Assembly (NCBI GenBank): GCA_963779485.1
Contig: CAVZYJ010000005.1
Location: forward strand, 62,001 to 126,000
Length of the DNA stretch: 64,000 nt
Direction: 5' to 3'
From: CAVVJA01 sp963779485
GTDB lineage: Bacteria > Actinomycetota > Actinomycetes > Mycobacteriales > Jatrophihabitantaceae
The notes under the pieces: model-generated
What the model saw: only the letters and a program-made list of their open reading frames with translations
Told to the model about the DNA's origin: nothing
The model's database searches: none
In this document: positions 1 to 7,285 of the stretch, one piece after another
Layout of the letters: each line of letters begins with the position of its first letter
Numbering within the stretch: the stretch's first letter is position 1
Translations under genes and position numbers: made by a program

Positions 1-489
1 AGCGGAGCGGAAGTCACGGCCGAGCTGGCGATGCGATCGCCGGCCACCCGGGCGCTCATCCTCACGACCTACGCCGACGACGACGCGGTGCTGCCGGCCT
101 TGCGGGCGGGCGCCGCGGGCTACCTGACCAAGGATGCGACGGGCGAGACCCTGCTCCACGCCATCCGCGAGGTGGCCGCCGGCCGGACCGTGCTCGACGC
201 CGCGGTGCAGCGACGGCTGGTCGAGATGGTCACCGGAGCATCGCCGGAGACCGCGCCGGCCAGCCCTGATCTGCCGTCGCCGGACCTCGTCGAGGGACTG
301 ACCCGCCGCGAGATCGACGTGGTGCGGCTGGTCGCCGAGGGGCTGTCGAACCGGCAGATCGCCCGCCGCCTCGTCGTCAGCGAGGCGACGGTGAAGACGC
401 ACCTCAACCACGTGCTGTCGAAGCTCGATGTCGACGGCCGGCCGGCCCTCGTCGCCTGGGCCTGGCGGCACGGCTTGGCCGACCAGTAG
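1..489 (+). CDS. LuxR/NarL-family response regulator, 5' end cut by the window edge
   Basis: The reading frame is open from the first base, so the first ATG (31) is not the true start; the N-terminal half of the receiver domain, including the phosphoacceptor Asp, lies outside the window. What remains (about 162 residues) shows the end of a REC domain, with the LTTYADDD strand and the conserved Lys in GYLTKD, a short linker, and a complete LuxR-type helix-turn-helix (LTRREIDVVRLVAEGLSNRQ through ATVKTHLNHVLSKL). Members of this family are phosphorylated by a sensor histidine kinase and bind DNA as dimers. The kinase gene is probably upstream, outside the window. Family assignment is firm; the target genes are unknown. 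Confidence 0.93.
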   Translation, partial: SGAEVTAELAMRSPATRALILTTYADDDAVLPALRAGAAGYLTKDATGETLLHAIREVAAGRTVLDAAVQRRLVEMVTGASPETAPASPDLPSPDLVEGLTRREIDVVRLVAEGLSNRQIARRLVVSEATVKTHLNHVLSKLDVDGRPALVAWAWRHGLADQ

Positions 490-549
490 CGGGTCACGCC
501 GCGAGTTCGGCCGGCCGGGGTGACCGGCCGGCCGAATCGTGAACCGAGA

Positions 550-1086
550 TCAGGCGGCGTGCTGCAGAGCAGGACGGCGACCCAGGCTTGGGTGGGCGTC
601 CAGCGCCTGCCGGCTGCGGAGGTACAGGACGCCAACCCGGGTGGCTACCTCGGCGAGAGCCATCAGGACGAGCGCGGCCGTCCAGGCCTCGCCACTGGTG
701 ATGTGGTGCGCCTCGGAGAAGCGAGCCACGACCGGCTGACCGCCGTTGGCAACCCACACCGAGAACGCCATGCGCGAGCCCATGCCGAGCACCCACAGTC
801 CGGCCGAGACCCAGCCGGCCTTGACCAGGGCGTATCGACCGCCGTCGGCTCGAACCCGGGTGGCGAGCGCGCTCAGCGTGCCGAGGATGACGCCCACTCC
901 GGTCAACCCGGCGATGAGGTAAAGGTCGTTTCCGGCCGTCGGGATGGCGTGCAGGTAGCTGTGGGCCACGACCGCGACGATGGCGAGCGGCAGAATGATC
1001 GCGCGCCGGTCGAACCGGCTCTCCCGAAGCTGGCGGAAGACGATGAGCACGAGGAGGCTGTCGACGAGGTAGTCCAGGAATGTCAT
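550..1086 (-). CDS. Small integral membrane protein of unknown function
   Basis: 178 residues, starting at an ATG with GAGG four bases upstream. Four to five hydrophobic segments are visible (near residues 3-18, 28-45, 55-75, 88-115 and 130-155), separated by short Arg-rich loops, so this is a polytopic inner-membrane protein. I recognise no catalytic motif. It is convergent with the response-regulator gene on its left, and its 5' end faces the helicase gene across about 180 bases that would hold both promoters. No function is proposed. Confidence 0.7.
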   Translation of the reverse strand: MTFLDYLVDSLLVLIVFRQLRESRFDRRAIILPLAIVAVVAHSYLHAIPTAGNDLYLIAGLTGVGVILGTLSALATRVRADGGRYALVKAGWVSAGLWVLGMGSRMAFSVWVANGGQPVVARFSEAHHITSGEAWTAALVLMALAEVATRVGVLYLRSRQALDAHPSLGRRPALQHAA

Positions 1087-1269
1087 GCCTCAAGGCTCGC
1101 CAAAATCCGCTCACAGCGAATCAACCCCGGGGTGGACCTCGGGTGGAACATCGCCCTCCACCGCCAAGTTGACACAATGATGACTTGCCCCTTGTCCCGG
1201 GAAGGTTCATGACCCTGCGCCCCGTCGCTGTCCTCCGTTACCCACCTGCACCGCAGAGGACGGCACCCC

Positions 1270-1392
1270 ATGACTGATGGCCCACTGATCGTCCAGTCCG
1301 ACAAGACGCTGCTGCTCGAGGTCGACCATCCGCTGGCTGCCGATGCTCGCGCGAGCTATCGCGCCGTTCGCCGAACTCGAGCGCTCCCCTGA
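1270..1392 (+). other. Out-of-frame N-terminal segment of the XPB-like helicase
   Basis: An ATG at 1270 opens with MTDGPLIVQSDKTLLLEV, which from memory closely resembles the usual N-terminus of mycobacterial XPB helicases. It runs for about 28 residues and then leaves the family pattern, stopping at 1390-1392. The continuation of the family pattern (ARAIAPFAELER) is in the next frame. Removing the A at about 1354 joins the two frames into one continuous protein. This segment is therefore the real start of the gene at 1343-2920, separated by a one-base insertion that is either a sequence error or a true mutation. Confidence 0.8.
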
Positions 1393-2920
1393 GCACATTC
1401 ACACCTACCGCGTGACCCCGCTCGGACTGTGGAACGCCCGCGCTGCCGGCCACGACGCCGAGCAGGTCGTCGACGCGCTGGTTCGGTACAGCCGCTATGC
1501 GGTGCCGCACGCACTGCTCGTCGACGTCGCCGACACCATGGACCGGTACGGACGGCTTCAGCTGGTCAAGCATCCGACCCACGGGCTCGTGTTGCTGTCG
1601 TTCGACCGAGCCGTGCTCGAGGAGGTTCTTCGGCACAAGAAGATCGCGCCGATGCTCGGGCAGCGCATCGACGTCGACACTGTGCTCGTCCACCCGTCGG
1701 AACGGGGGCGCCTCAAGCAAGCCCTGCTCAAGGTCGGGTGGCCGGCCGAGGATCTGGCCGGATATGTCGACGGCGAGGCGCACGAGATCGAGCTCCGCCC
1801 CGATGGCTGGCAGTTGCGGGACTATCAGCGGGAGGCGGTGGCGTCGTTCTGGGCCGGTGGCTCCGGGGTCGTCGTGCTGCCGTGTGGAGCGGGCAAGACG
1901 CTCGTCGGCGCGGCCGCGATGGCCGAGGCCGGCGCGACGACGTTGATCCTGGTCACGAATACGGTGGCCGGACGGCAGTGGAAGCGCGAACTGCTGGCTC
2001 GGACGTCGCTCACCGACGCTGAGATCGGGGAGTATTCCGGAGAACGCAAGGAGATTCGACCGGTCACCGTCGCCACGTATCAGATCATGACGACGCGCCG
2101 GAAGGGTGACTACCGGCACCTCGAGCTGTTCGATTCCCGCGACTGGGGCTTGATCATCTACGACGAGGTGCACCTGCTGCCGGCGCCGATCTTCCGGCTG
2201 ACCGCTGACCTGCAATCCCGGCGACGGCTGGGTCTCACCGCCACCCTCATCCGCGAGGATGGCCGGGAGGGCGACGTCTTCAGCCTGATCGGCCCGAAGC
2301 GCTACGACGCGCCCTGGAAGGACATCGAGAACCAGGGTTGGATCGCGCCGGCTGATTGCACCGAGGTCCGGGTGACGCTCACCGACGCCGAGCGGATGGG
2401 CTACGCGACGGCCGAGCCCGAGGATCGCTATCACCTCGCCGCGACCGCGCGTACGAAGCTGCCGGTGATCCGGCGCATCGTCGAGCAGCACGCCGACGAC
2501 CAGGTCCTCGTCATCGGGGCCTACCTCGACCAGCTCGACGAGGTGGCCGCGGAGTTGCAGGGCGCGCCGATCATCCAGGGCTCGACGACGAACCGCGAGC
2601 GGGAACGGCTCTACGACGAGTTCCGGCGCGGCGAGCAGCGCGTCCTCGTCGTGAGCAAGGTCGCCAACTTCTCCATCGATCTTCCGGAGGCCGCGGTCGC
2701 CGTCCAGATCTCCGGCACGTTCGGCTCCCGCCAGGAGGAGGCCCAGCGGCTCGGTCGGGTGCTGCGCCCCAAGCACGACGGTCGGCAGGCGCACTTCTAC
2801 ACCGTCGTGGCCCGGGACACGCTGGACGCCGACTATGCCGCACACCGCCAGCGATTCCTGGCCGAGCAGGGCTACGCGTACACGATCGTCGACGCTGACG
2901 ACCTGCTGCGCCCGTTGTGA
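1343..2920 (+). CDS. XPB/Rad25-like DNA repair helicase (SF2), frame broken near the N-terminus
   Basis: An SF2 3'-5' DNA helicase related to eukaryotic XPB/Ssl2, in bacteria thought to act in DNA repair. From the internal ATG at 1343 the protein is 525 residues. Visible parts are the N-terminal damage-recognition-like region, Walker A (PCGAGKT, about residue 180), the DEVH box (IIYDEVHLLP), the RED motif (IREDGREGD), and motif VI (QRLGRVLRPK) near the C-terminus. The natural start is most likely the ATG at 1270, whose first 28 codons are displaced by one extra base near 1354, so about 24 N-terminal residues are missing from the frame as given. All helicase motifs are intact. No partner gene is adjacent. 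Confidence 0.93.
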   Translation: MLARAIAPFAELERSPEHIHTYRVTPLGLWNARAAGHDAEQVVDALVRYSRYAVPHALLVDVADTMDRYGRLQLVKHPTHGLVLLSFDRAVLEEVLRHKKIAPMLGQRIDVDTVLVHPSERGRLKQALLKVGWPAEDLAGYVDGEAHEIELRPDGWQLRDYQREAVASFWAGGSGVVVLPCGAGKTLVGAAAMAEAGATTLILVTNTVAGRQWKRELLARTSLTDAEIGEYSGERKEIRPVTVATYQIMTTRRKGDYRHLELFDSRDWGLIIYDEVHLLPAPIFRLTADLQSRRRLGLTATLIREDGREGDVFSLIGPKRYDAPWKDIENQGWIAPADCTEVRVTLTDAERMGYATAEPEDRYHLAATARTKLPVIRRIVEQHADDQVLVIGAYLDQLDEVAAELQGAPIIQGSTTNRERERLYDEFRRGEQRVLVVSKVANFSIDLPEAAVAVQISGTFGSRQEEAQRLGRVLRPKHDGRQAHFYTVVARDTLDADYAAHRQRFLAEQGYAYTIVDADDLLRPL

Positions 2921-2994
2921 TCGGGGCGGCGCCGCGTCGTCGATGCATCCAAACCGCCCGTACGACCGGACATGTCTGATCGGGAGATGACACG

Positions 2995-4863
2995 GTGGAA
3001 GTCGCGCTGGAGATCGTCGGTCTCGTCATTGTGGTCGGTGTCGTGGCCGGAACGGCCGAACGCCTCAATCTGTCTCCGCCCCTGATCCTGGTGATCGTCG
3101 GCGTCATCGTCTCGTTCATTCCCGGCGTGCCGCGAGTGGAGATCGACCCCGACCTGGTGCTGTTCGGGCTGTTGCCACCGCTGTTGTACTCAGCCGCGAT
3201 CCGCACCTCGCTCGTGGATTTCAAGGCGAACCGGGACGCCATCATCCTGTTGTCGGTCGGCGCGGTCGCGTTCACGACGGTAACGGTCGGCCTCGTCGCC
3301 TGGTGGGTTGCTCCCATCACACTCGCGGCGGCCTTCGCCCTCGGTGCCGTCGTCGCTCCGCCCGACGCTGTCGCAGCGAGCGCCGTCGCCCGGCGAGCCG
3401 GAATGCCCCGTCGGATCGTGTCGATCCTGGAGGGCGAGAGTCTGGTCAACGACGCCACCGCGTTGGTCGCGCTCAATGTCGCGATCGCGTCCCTGACCCG
3501 CAGGGTGACGGTCTTCGAGGTGAGTTGGCGATTCCTGCTCGCCGCAGGTGGCGGGGTGGCGGTCGGACTTCTCGCGGGCATCCTGCTGGCCAAGATCCGC
3601 AAACATATCCGGGACCCCGTCCTTGACACCACGCTGTCCTTCGTGGCGCCCTGGGTCGCGTTCATTCCGGCCGAGGCGATCAACGCCTCCGGCGTGCTGG
3701 CTGTCGTGGTGACCGGCCTGCTGCTGGGCCACAAGTCGCCGATCGTGCAGACGGCGGCCTCGCGTATCGCGGAGAACACCAACTGGCGCTCGATCGCGTT
3801 CCTGCTGGAAAATGCGGTGTTCCTGCTGATCGGCCTGGAGCTCCGCGCGGTCATCGAGGGCATAGCCAATACAAACCTGTCCGGGCTGGAGATCATCTGG
3901 ACCTGCGTCGCCGTGCTGCTCGCGACCATCGCGGCCCGAGCGATATGGATCTACGGCGTCGCGCTCGTGTACCGGAACGGCCCGCAACGACTGCGGACGT
4001 CCGCCTGGGGATGGGATGCCAGCACGGTCGTGTCGTGGGCGGGCATGCGTGGCGTCGTGACGCTGGCGGCTGCCTTCCTGCTTCCGGCCAGCACCCCGCA
4101 GCTGCAGCTGCTACAGCTCGCCGCGTTCACGGTCGTCGCCGGCACCCTGCTGCTGCAGGGCTCGACGTTGCCGTGGCTCATCCGGCGAATGGGGCTCACC
4201 GGCCCGGATCCCGCCGAGGACGCCCTGCAGGCCGCGTCGCTCGTCAACGCCGCCGCGCAAGCCGGCCGGCAACGGCTTTCCCGGGTCAAGTCACCGGACG
4301 ACCCGCCAGAGATCATTGCCGAGCTGAATGAGAAGTCAGCCCGGCGCTCGAACGCCTTGTGGGAACGTCTCGGACGATCTCAGGAAGAGCTCGAGACCCC
4401 GCAGGCGACATATCGGAGGCTGCGGCTGGAGATGCTCGATGCCGAACGGACGTCGGTTCTGGAAGCGCGGGATCGCGGGGGTTACGACGACGAGGTATTG
4501 CGCACTGCGCTGACCGCCATCGACATCGAGGAGTCCATCCTCGACCGGATCGACGACGCGGAGTCACATCTCGATGACGAGTTGCGCTCACCGCCCAGGC
4601 CCAGCGGCGACTGCGGTCACCTCAAGGCGGCACCGCGAGTTGCCGTCGCGCGTACCCCCGGTGCCTGCGAGGAATGTCTGCGCGACGGCACCCGGTGGGT
4701 GCACCTTCGGCTGTGTCTAGCCTGCGGTCACGTCGGCTGCTGCGACTCGTCGGTCGGGCGGCATGCCACCGGCCACTTCCGGGACGCCACCCACCCCGTG
4801 ATGCGCAGCATCGAGCCCGGCGAGGCGTGGCGCTGGTGCTACATCGACGAGCAACTGGGCTGA
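2995..4863 (+). CDS. CPA1-type cation/proton antiporter with C-terminal UBP zinc finger
   Basis: 622 residues from a GTG start. Residues 1 to about 400 form a CPA1 Na+/H+ exchanger with 11-12 membrane segments; the ion-site region is visible as GAVVAPPDAVAASAVARR and the following helix as GESLVNDATALVALN. It would exchange protons for Na+ or another cation at the inner membrane. After a charged, probably helical linker (about 410-530) comes a UBP-type zinc finger, with Cys/His pairs in CGHLK, CEEC, CLACGHVGCC and two further His. The zinc finger follows the antiporter in frame with no gap, so the fusion looks genuine; the domain may regulate the transporter. The short intergenic spacer suggests its own promoter. 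Confidence 0.93.
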   Translation: MEVALEIVGLVIVVGVVAGTAERLNLSPPLILVIVGVIVSFIPGVPRVEIDPDLVLFGLLPPLLYSAAIRTSLVDFKANRDAIILLSVGAVAFTTVTVGLVAWWVAPITLAAAFALGAVVAPPDAVAASAVARRAGMPRRIVSILEGESLVNDATALVALNVAIASLTRRVTVFEVSWRFLLAAGGGVAVGLLAGILLAKIRKHIRDPVLDTTLSFVAPWVAFIPAEAINASGVLAVVVTGLLLGHKSPIVQTAASRIAENTNWRSIAFLLENAVFLLIGLELRAVIEGIANTNLSGLEIIWTCVAVLLATIAARAIWIYGVALVYRNGPQRLRTSAWGWDASTVVSWAGMRGVVTLAAAFLLPASTPQLQLLQLAAFTVVAGTLLLQGSTLPWLIRRMGLTGPDPAEDALQAASLVNAAAQAGRQRLSRVKSPDDPPEIIAELNEKSARRSNALWERLGRSQEELETPQATYRRLRLEMLDAERTSVLEARDRGGYDDEVLRTALTAIDIEESILDRIDDAESHLDDELRSPPRPSGDCGHLKAAPRVAVARTPGACEECLRDGTRWVHLRLCLACGHVGCCDSSVGRHATGHFRDATHPVMRSIEPGEAWRWCYIDEQLG

Positions 4864-4906
4864 GCGCTCTGCCGGCGGCCCGTTCACTCGTGACCAGGCT
4901 CGCGGG

Positions 4907-5218
4907 CTACGAGTTCGCGGGTGGCTCCTCGTCCTGCCGCTGATCGTCGGCGGCGGTGCGTTCCCGCTTGGTGGCGGCCTTGTGCGCCTTCTGGTCGGCC
5001 TTGCGTTCCTGCTTGGCCACCGCCTTATCCTCCTTGACGGTGGCCTTGTGTTGCTGCCGGGTGGCCGCGTCGTCGATCGACTCGATCACCTTGTCGAACG
5101 CATCGCGCATGACGTCGGCGGTCGCCGACTTGACCGCTCTGGTCTTCTTGGCCGCGGTCTCGCGAATGGACGCCTTCGTGGCCTCGTCGTCGCTCGACTC
5201 GTCATCCGGGTCGGCCAT
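4907..5218 (-). CDS. Lys/Ala-rich highly charged small protein, unknown function
   Basis: 103 residues from the ATG at 5218, chosen because GAGGAG lies seven bases upstream; GTG codons at 5224 and 5233 are in frame but are too close to or inside that site. The N-terminus is acidic (MADPDDESSDDE) and the rest is Lys/Ala/Glu-rich and predicted to be one long helix or coiled coil, with repeated KAxKxERKAxxKAHKAATK-like patterns. There is no signal peptide or membrane segment. The composition resembles histone-like or nucleoid-binding tails, but there is no recognisable domain, so a DNA-binding role is only a guess. Confidence 0.65.
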   Translation of the reverse strand: MADPDDESSDDEATKASIRETAAKKTRAVKSATADVMRDAFDKVIESIDDAATRQQHKATVKEDKAVAKQERKADQKAHKAATKRERTAADDQRQDEEPPANS

Positions 5219-5276
5219 CGGCACGCTCCTCACACGGCAATCCGTCCAGGTGTCTTCGCCGAGCCTAAGCGCTCAA

Positions 5277-5326
5277 TGATGATCTTGGACAGGTGGTCGC
5301 CCCAGCGCAGCAAGTCCAAGATCACG
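5277..5326. repeat. Dispersed palindromic repeat, copy 1
   Basis: Left arm TGATCTTGGAC at 5280-5290 and right arm GTCCAAGATCA at 5314-5324 are perfect inverted repeats (11 bp) around a 23-nt loop. The outer flanks match the other copies (left GATGATC, right GATCACG). It lies in the space between the small charged protein gene and the 3' end of groEL. Confidence 0.85.
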
Positions 5327-5350
5327 GACCGAACAGCGTCTCTCCACGTT

Positions 5351-5400
5351 GATGATCTTGGAGTTAGTGCTCCATAGCGACGTCAAGTCCAAGATCACGA
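5351..5400. repeat. Dispersed palindromic repeat, copy 2
   Basis: Arms TGATCTTGGA (5353-5362) and TCCAAGATCA (5388-5397), 10 bp perfect, with a 25-nt loop. It is a direct second copy 73 bases after copy 1 in the same orientation, with a different loop sequence but the same right flank (GATCACGA). Two copies side by side suggest a pair that could fold together. Confidence 0.85.
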
Positions 5401-5421
5401 ACGACGTTACGGAGGGCAGCA

Positions 5422-5455
5422 GAAAGGGGCGGGCCCGTCCGGACCCGCCCCTTTC
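5422..5455 (-). terminator. Stem-loop terminator of groEL
   Basis: A perfect 12-bp stem (GAAAGGGGCGGG at 5422-5433 with CCCGCCCCTTTC at 5444-5455) and a 10-nt loop start about 28 bases after the groEL stop codon. The stem is strong and ends in TTTC on the minus strand. It is a rho-independent-like terminator without a long U tract, as is common in high-GC actinobacteria. Confidence 0.78.
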
Positions 5456-5482
5456 GCGGTACGTTCTGGATTCCGACCGAGG

Positions 5483-7111
5483 TCAGAAGTCCATGTCACC
5501 GCCCGGCATGCCGCCACCACCGGCGGGCGCCGACGCCTTCTCGGGCTTCTCCGCCACCACGACCTCGGTGGTGAGGAACAGCGCAGCGATGGACGCGGCG
5601 TTCTGCAGCGCAGACCGCGTGACCTTGGCTGGCTCGACGATGCCCGCCTTGAACATGTCGACGTACTCGCCGGTTTCGGCGTTGAGACCGTGTCCGGCCT
5701 GCAGATTCGCGACCTTCTCCGCCACCACACCGCCCTCGTGGCCGGCGTTGATCGCAATCTGCTTCAGCGGCGCGGTGAGCGCGACCTTGACGATGTTGGC
5801 GCCGGTCGCCTCGTCGCCGGTGAGGTCGAGCTTCTCGAACGCCGTCGCCGCCGCGTTGGCGAGAGCGACGCCGCCACCGGCCAGCAGGCCCTCCTCGACC
5901 GCCGCCTTGGCGTTGCGAACGGCGTCCTCGATGCGGTGCTTACGCTCCTTGAGCTCCACCTCGGTGGCCGCCCCGACCTTGATCACCGCGACACCGCCGG
6001 CGAGCTTCGCCAGCCGCTCCTGCAGCTTCTCCCGGTCATAGTCCGAGTCGCTCTTGTCAATCTCGGCACGGATCTGGTTGACCCGGCCCTGGATCTGCTC
6101 GGCGTCACCGGCACCCTCGACGATGGTCGTCTCGTCCTTGGTGGTCGTGATCTTGCGGGCTCGACCCAGCAGGTCGAGCGTCGCGTTCTCCAGCTTCAGG
6201 CCCACCGTCTCGCTGATGACCTCGCCGCCGGTCAGGATGGCGATGTCGGCCAGCATGGCCTTTCGACGGTCACCGAAGCCAGGCGCCTTGACCGCGACCG
6301 ACTTGAACGTGCCGCGGATCTTATTGACCACGAGAGTCGCGAGCGCCTCGCCCTCGACGTCCTCGGCGATGATGGCCAGCGACTTGCCGGTCTGCATCAC
6401 CTTCTCCAGCAGCGGCAGCAGGTCCTTGACGTTGCTGATCTTGCCCTCGTGGATGAGGAGGTACGGGTCGTCGAGAACCGTCTCGAGCCGCTCGGCGTCG
6501 GTCACGAAGTACTGCGACAGGTGACCCTTGTCGAAACGCATGCCCTCGGTGAGCTCCAGCTCCAGACCGAAGGTGTTGCTCTCCTCGACGGTGATGACGC
6601 CTTCCTTGCCGACCTTGTCCATCGCCTCGGCGATCAGCTCACCGACGCTGTTGTCGGCGGCTGAAATGGACGCGGTAGCCGCGATCTGCTCCTTCGTTTC
6701 GACGTCCTTCGCCTGGTTGCCCAGCACCTCGGAGACGGACTCGACCGCCTTCTCGATGCCGCGCTTGAGGGCCATCGGGTTGGCTCCGGCCGCCACGTTG
6801 CGTAGACCCTCCCTGACCAATGCCTGGGCGAGAACCGTGGCCGTGGTCGTGCCGTCACCTGCGACGTCGTCGGTCTTCTTCGCTACTTCCTTGACCAGCT
6901 CAGCGCCGATCTTCTCCCACGGGTCCTCGAGATCGATCTCCTTGGCGATGCTCACCCCGTCGTTGGTGATCGTGGGGGCGCCCCACTTCTTCTCCAACAC
7001 GACGTTGCGACCCTTGGGGCCGAGCGTCACCCTCACGGCGTCGGCGAGAATGTTCATCCCGCGCTCGAGGCCCCGGCGGGCGTCCTCGTCGAACGCGATC
7101 AATTTGGCCAT
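5483..7111 (-). CDS. groEL: Chaperonin GroEL (60 kDa)
   Basis: ATP-dependent protein-folding chaperonin, 542 residues, the usual length. The start is the ATG opening MAKLIAFDEDARRGL. Family signatures include VTLGPKGRNVVLEKKWGAP and DVAGDGTTTATVLAQAL, and the tail ends in the Gly/Met-rich GGGMPGGDMDF. That tail type marks the main, essential GroEL of actinobacteria rather than the His-rich GroEL1. No groES is next to it, so it is a stand-alone groEL; groES presumably sits elsewhere. Two CIRCE operators about 100-150 bases upstream indicate HrcA repression with heat induction, and a strong stem-loop follows the stop. The order groEL - csp - thrC is familiar from Streptomyces. Confidence 0.98.
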   Translation of the reverse strand: MAKLIAFDEDARRGLERGMNILADAVRVTLGPKGRNVVLEKKWGAPTITNDGVSIAKEIDLEDPWEKIGAELVKEVAKKTDDVAGDGTTTATVLAQALVREGLRNVAAGANPMALKRGIEKAVESVSEVLGNQAKDVETKEQIAATASISAADNSVGELIAEAMDKVGKEGVITVEESNTFGLELELTEGMRFDKGHLSQYFVTDAERLETVLDDPYLLIHEGKISNVKDLLPLLEKVMQTGKSLAIIAEDVEGEALATLVVNKIRGTFKSVAVKAPGFGDRRKAMLADIAILTGGEVISETVGLKLENATLDLLGRARKITTTKDETTIVEGAGDAEQIQGRVNQIRAEIDKSDSDYDREKLQERLAKLAGGVAVIKVGAATEVELKERKHRIEDAVRNAKAAVEEGLLAGGGVALANAAATAFEKLDLTGDEATGANIVKVALTAPLKQIAINAGHEGGVVAEKVANLQAGHGLNAETGEYVDMFKAGIVEPAKVTRSALQNAASIAALFLTTEVVVAEKPEKASAPAGGGGMPGGDMDF

Positions 7112-7206
7112 ACGGTTGTCGTCCCTTCGATGAACAACACTTGGGTTGGCCGGCGCGCAGTGCCCGCGACGGACGGCGTCCATTGGGGACACCTCACCAC
7201 GACCGG

Positions 7207-7233
7207 CTGGCACTCAGCCTAGCCGAGTGCCAG
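7207..7233 (-). promoter_or_regulatory. CIRCE operator (HrcA site), groEL-proximal copy
   Basis: CTGGCACTC - 9 nt - GAGTGCCAG, a perfect 9-bp inverted repeat with the exact CIRCE spacing. It differs from the TTAGCACTC consensus only at the outermost positions of each arm. Position upstream of groEL fits HrcA control. Confidence 0.92.
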
Positions 7234-7240
7234 TTCAGGT

Positions 7241-7267
7241 TTAGCACTCACCCCGAGAGAGTGCAAG
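7241..7267 (-). promoter_or_regulatory. CIRCE operator (HrcA site), distal copy
   Basis: TTAGCACTC - 9 nt - GAGTGCAAG. The left arm equals the CIRCE consensus and the right arm has one change. It lies seven bases beyond the first copy and ends 19 bases before the GTG of the divergent gene at 7286, so HrcA bound here could also affect that gene. Confidence 0.9.
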
Positions 7268-7285
7268 AAGCGGGACACTGCTGGC

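Noticed and set aside
1238..2845. Long open frame on the minus strand opposite the XPB helicase
   Set aside because: Compositional mirror of the helicase gene in GC-rich DNA; the sequence has no family pattern and no ribosome site.
5277..5400. CRISPR-like repeat pair near groEL
   Set aside because: Only two units here, each internally palindromic with a variable loop, and two more single copies lie tens of kilobases away; no cas genes. It is a dispersed hairpin repeat.
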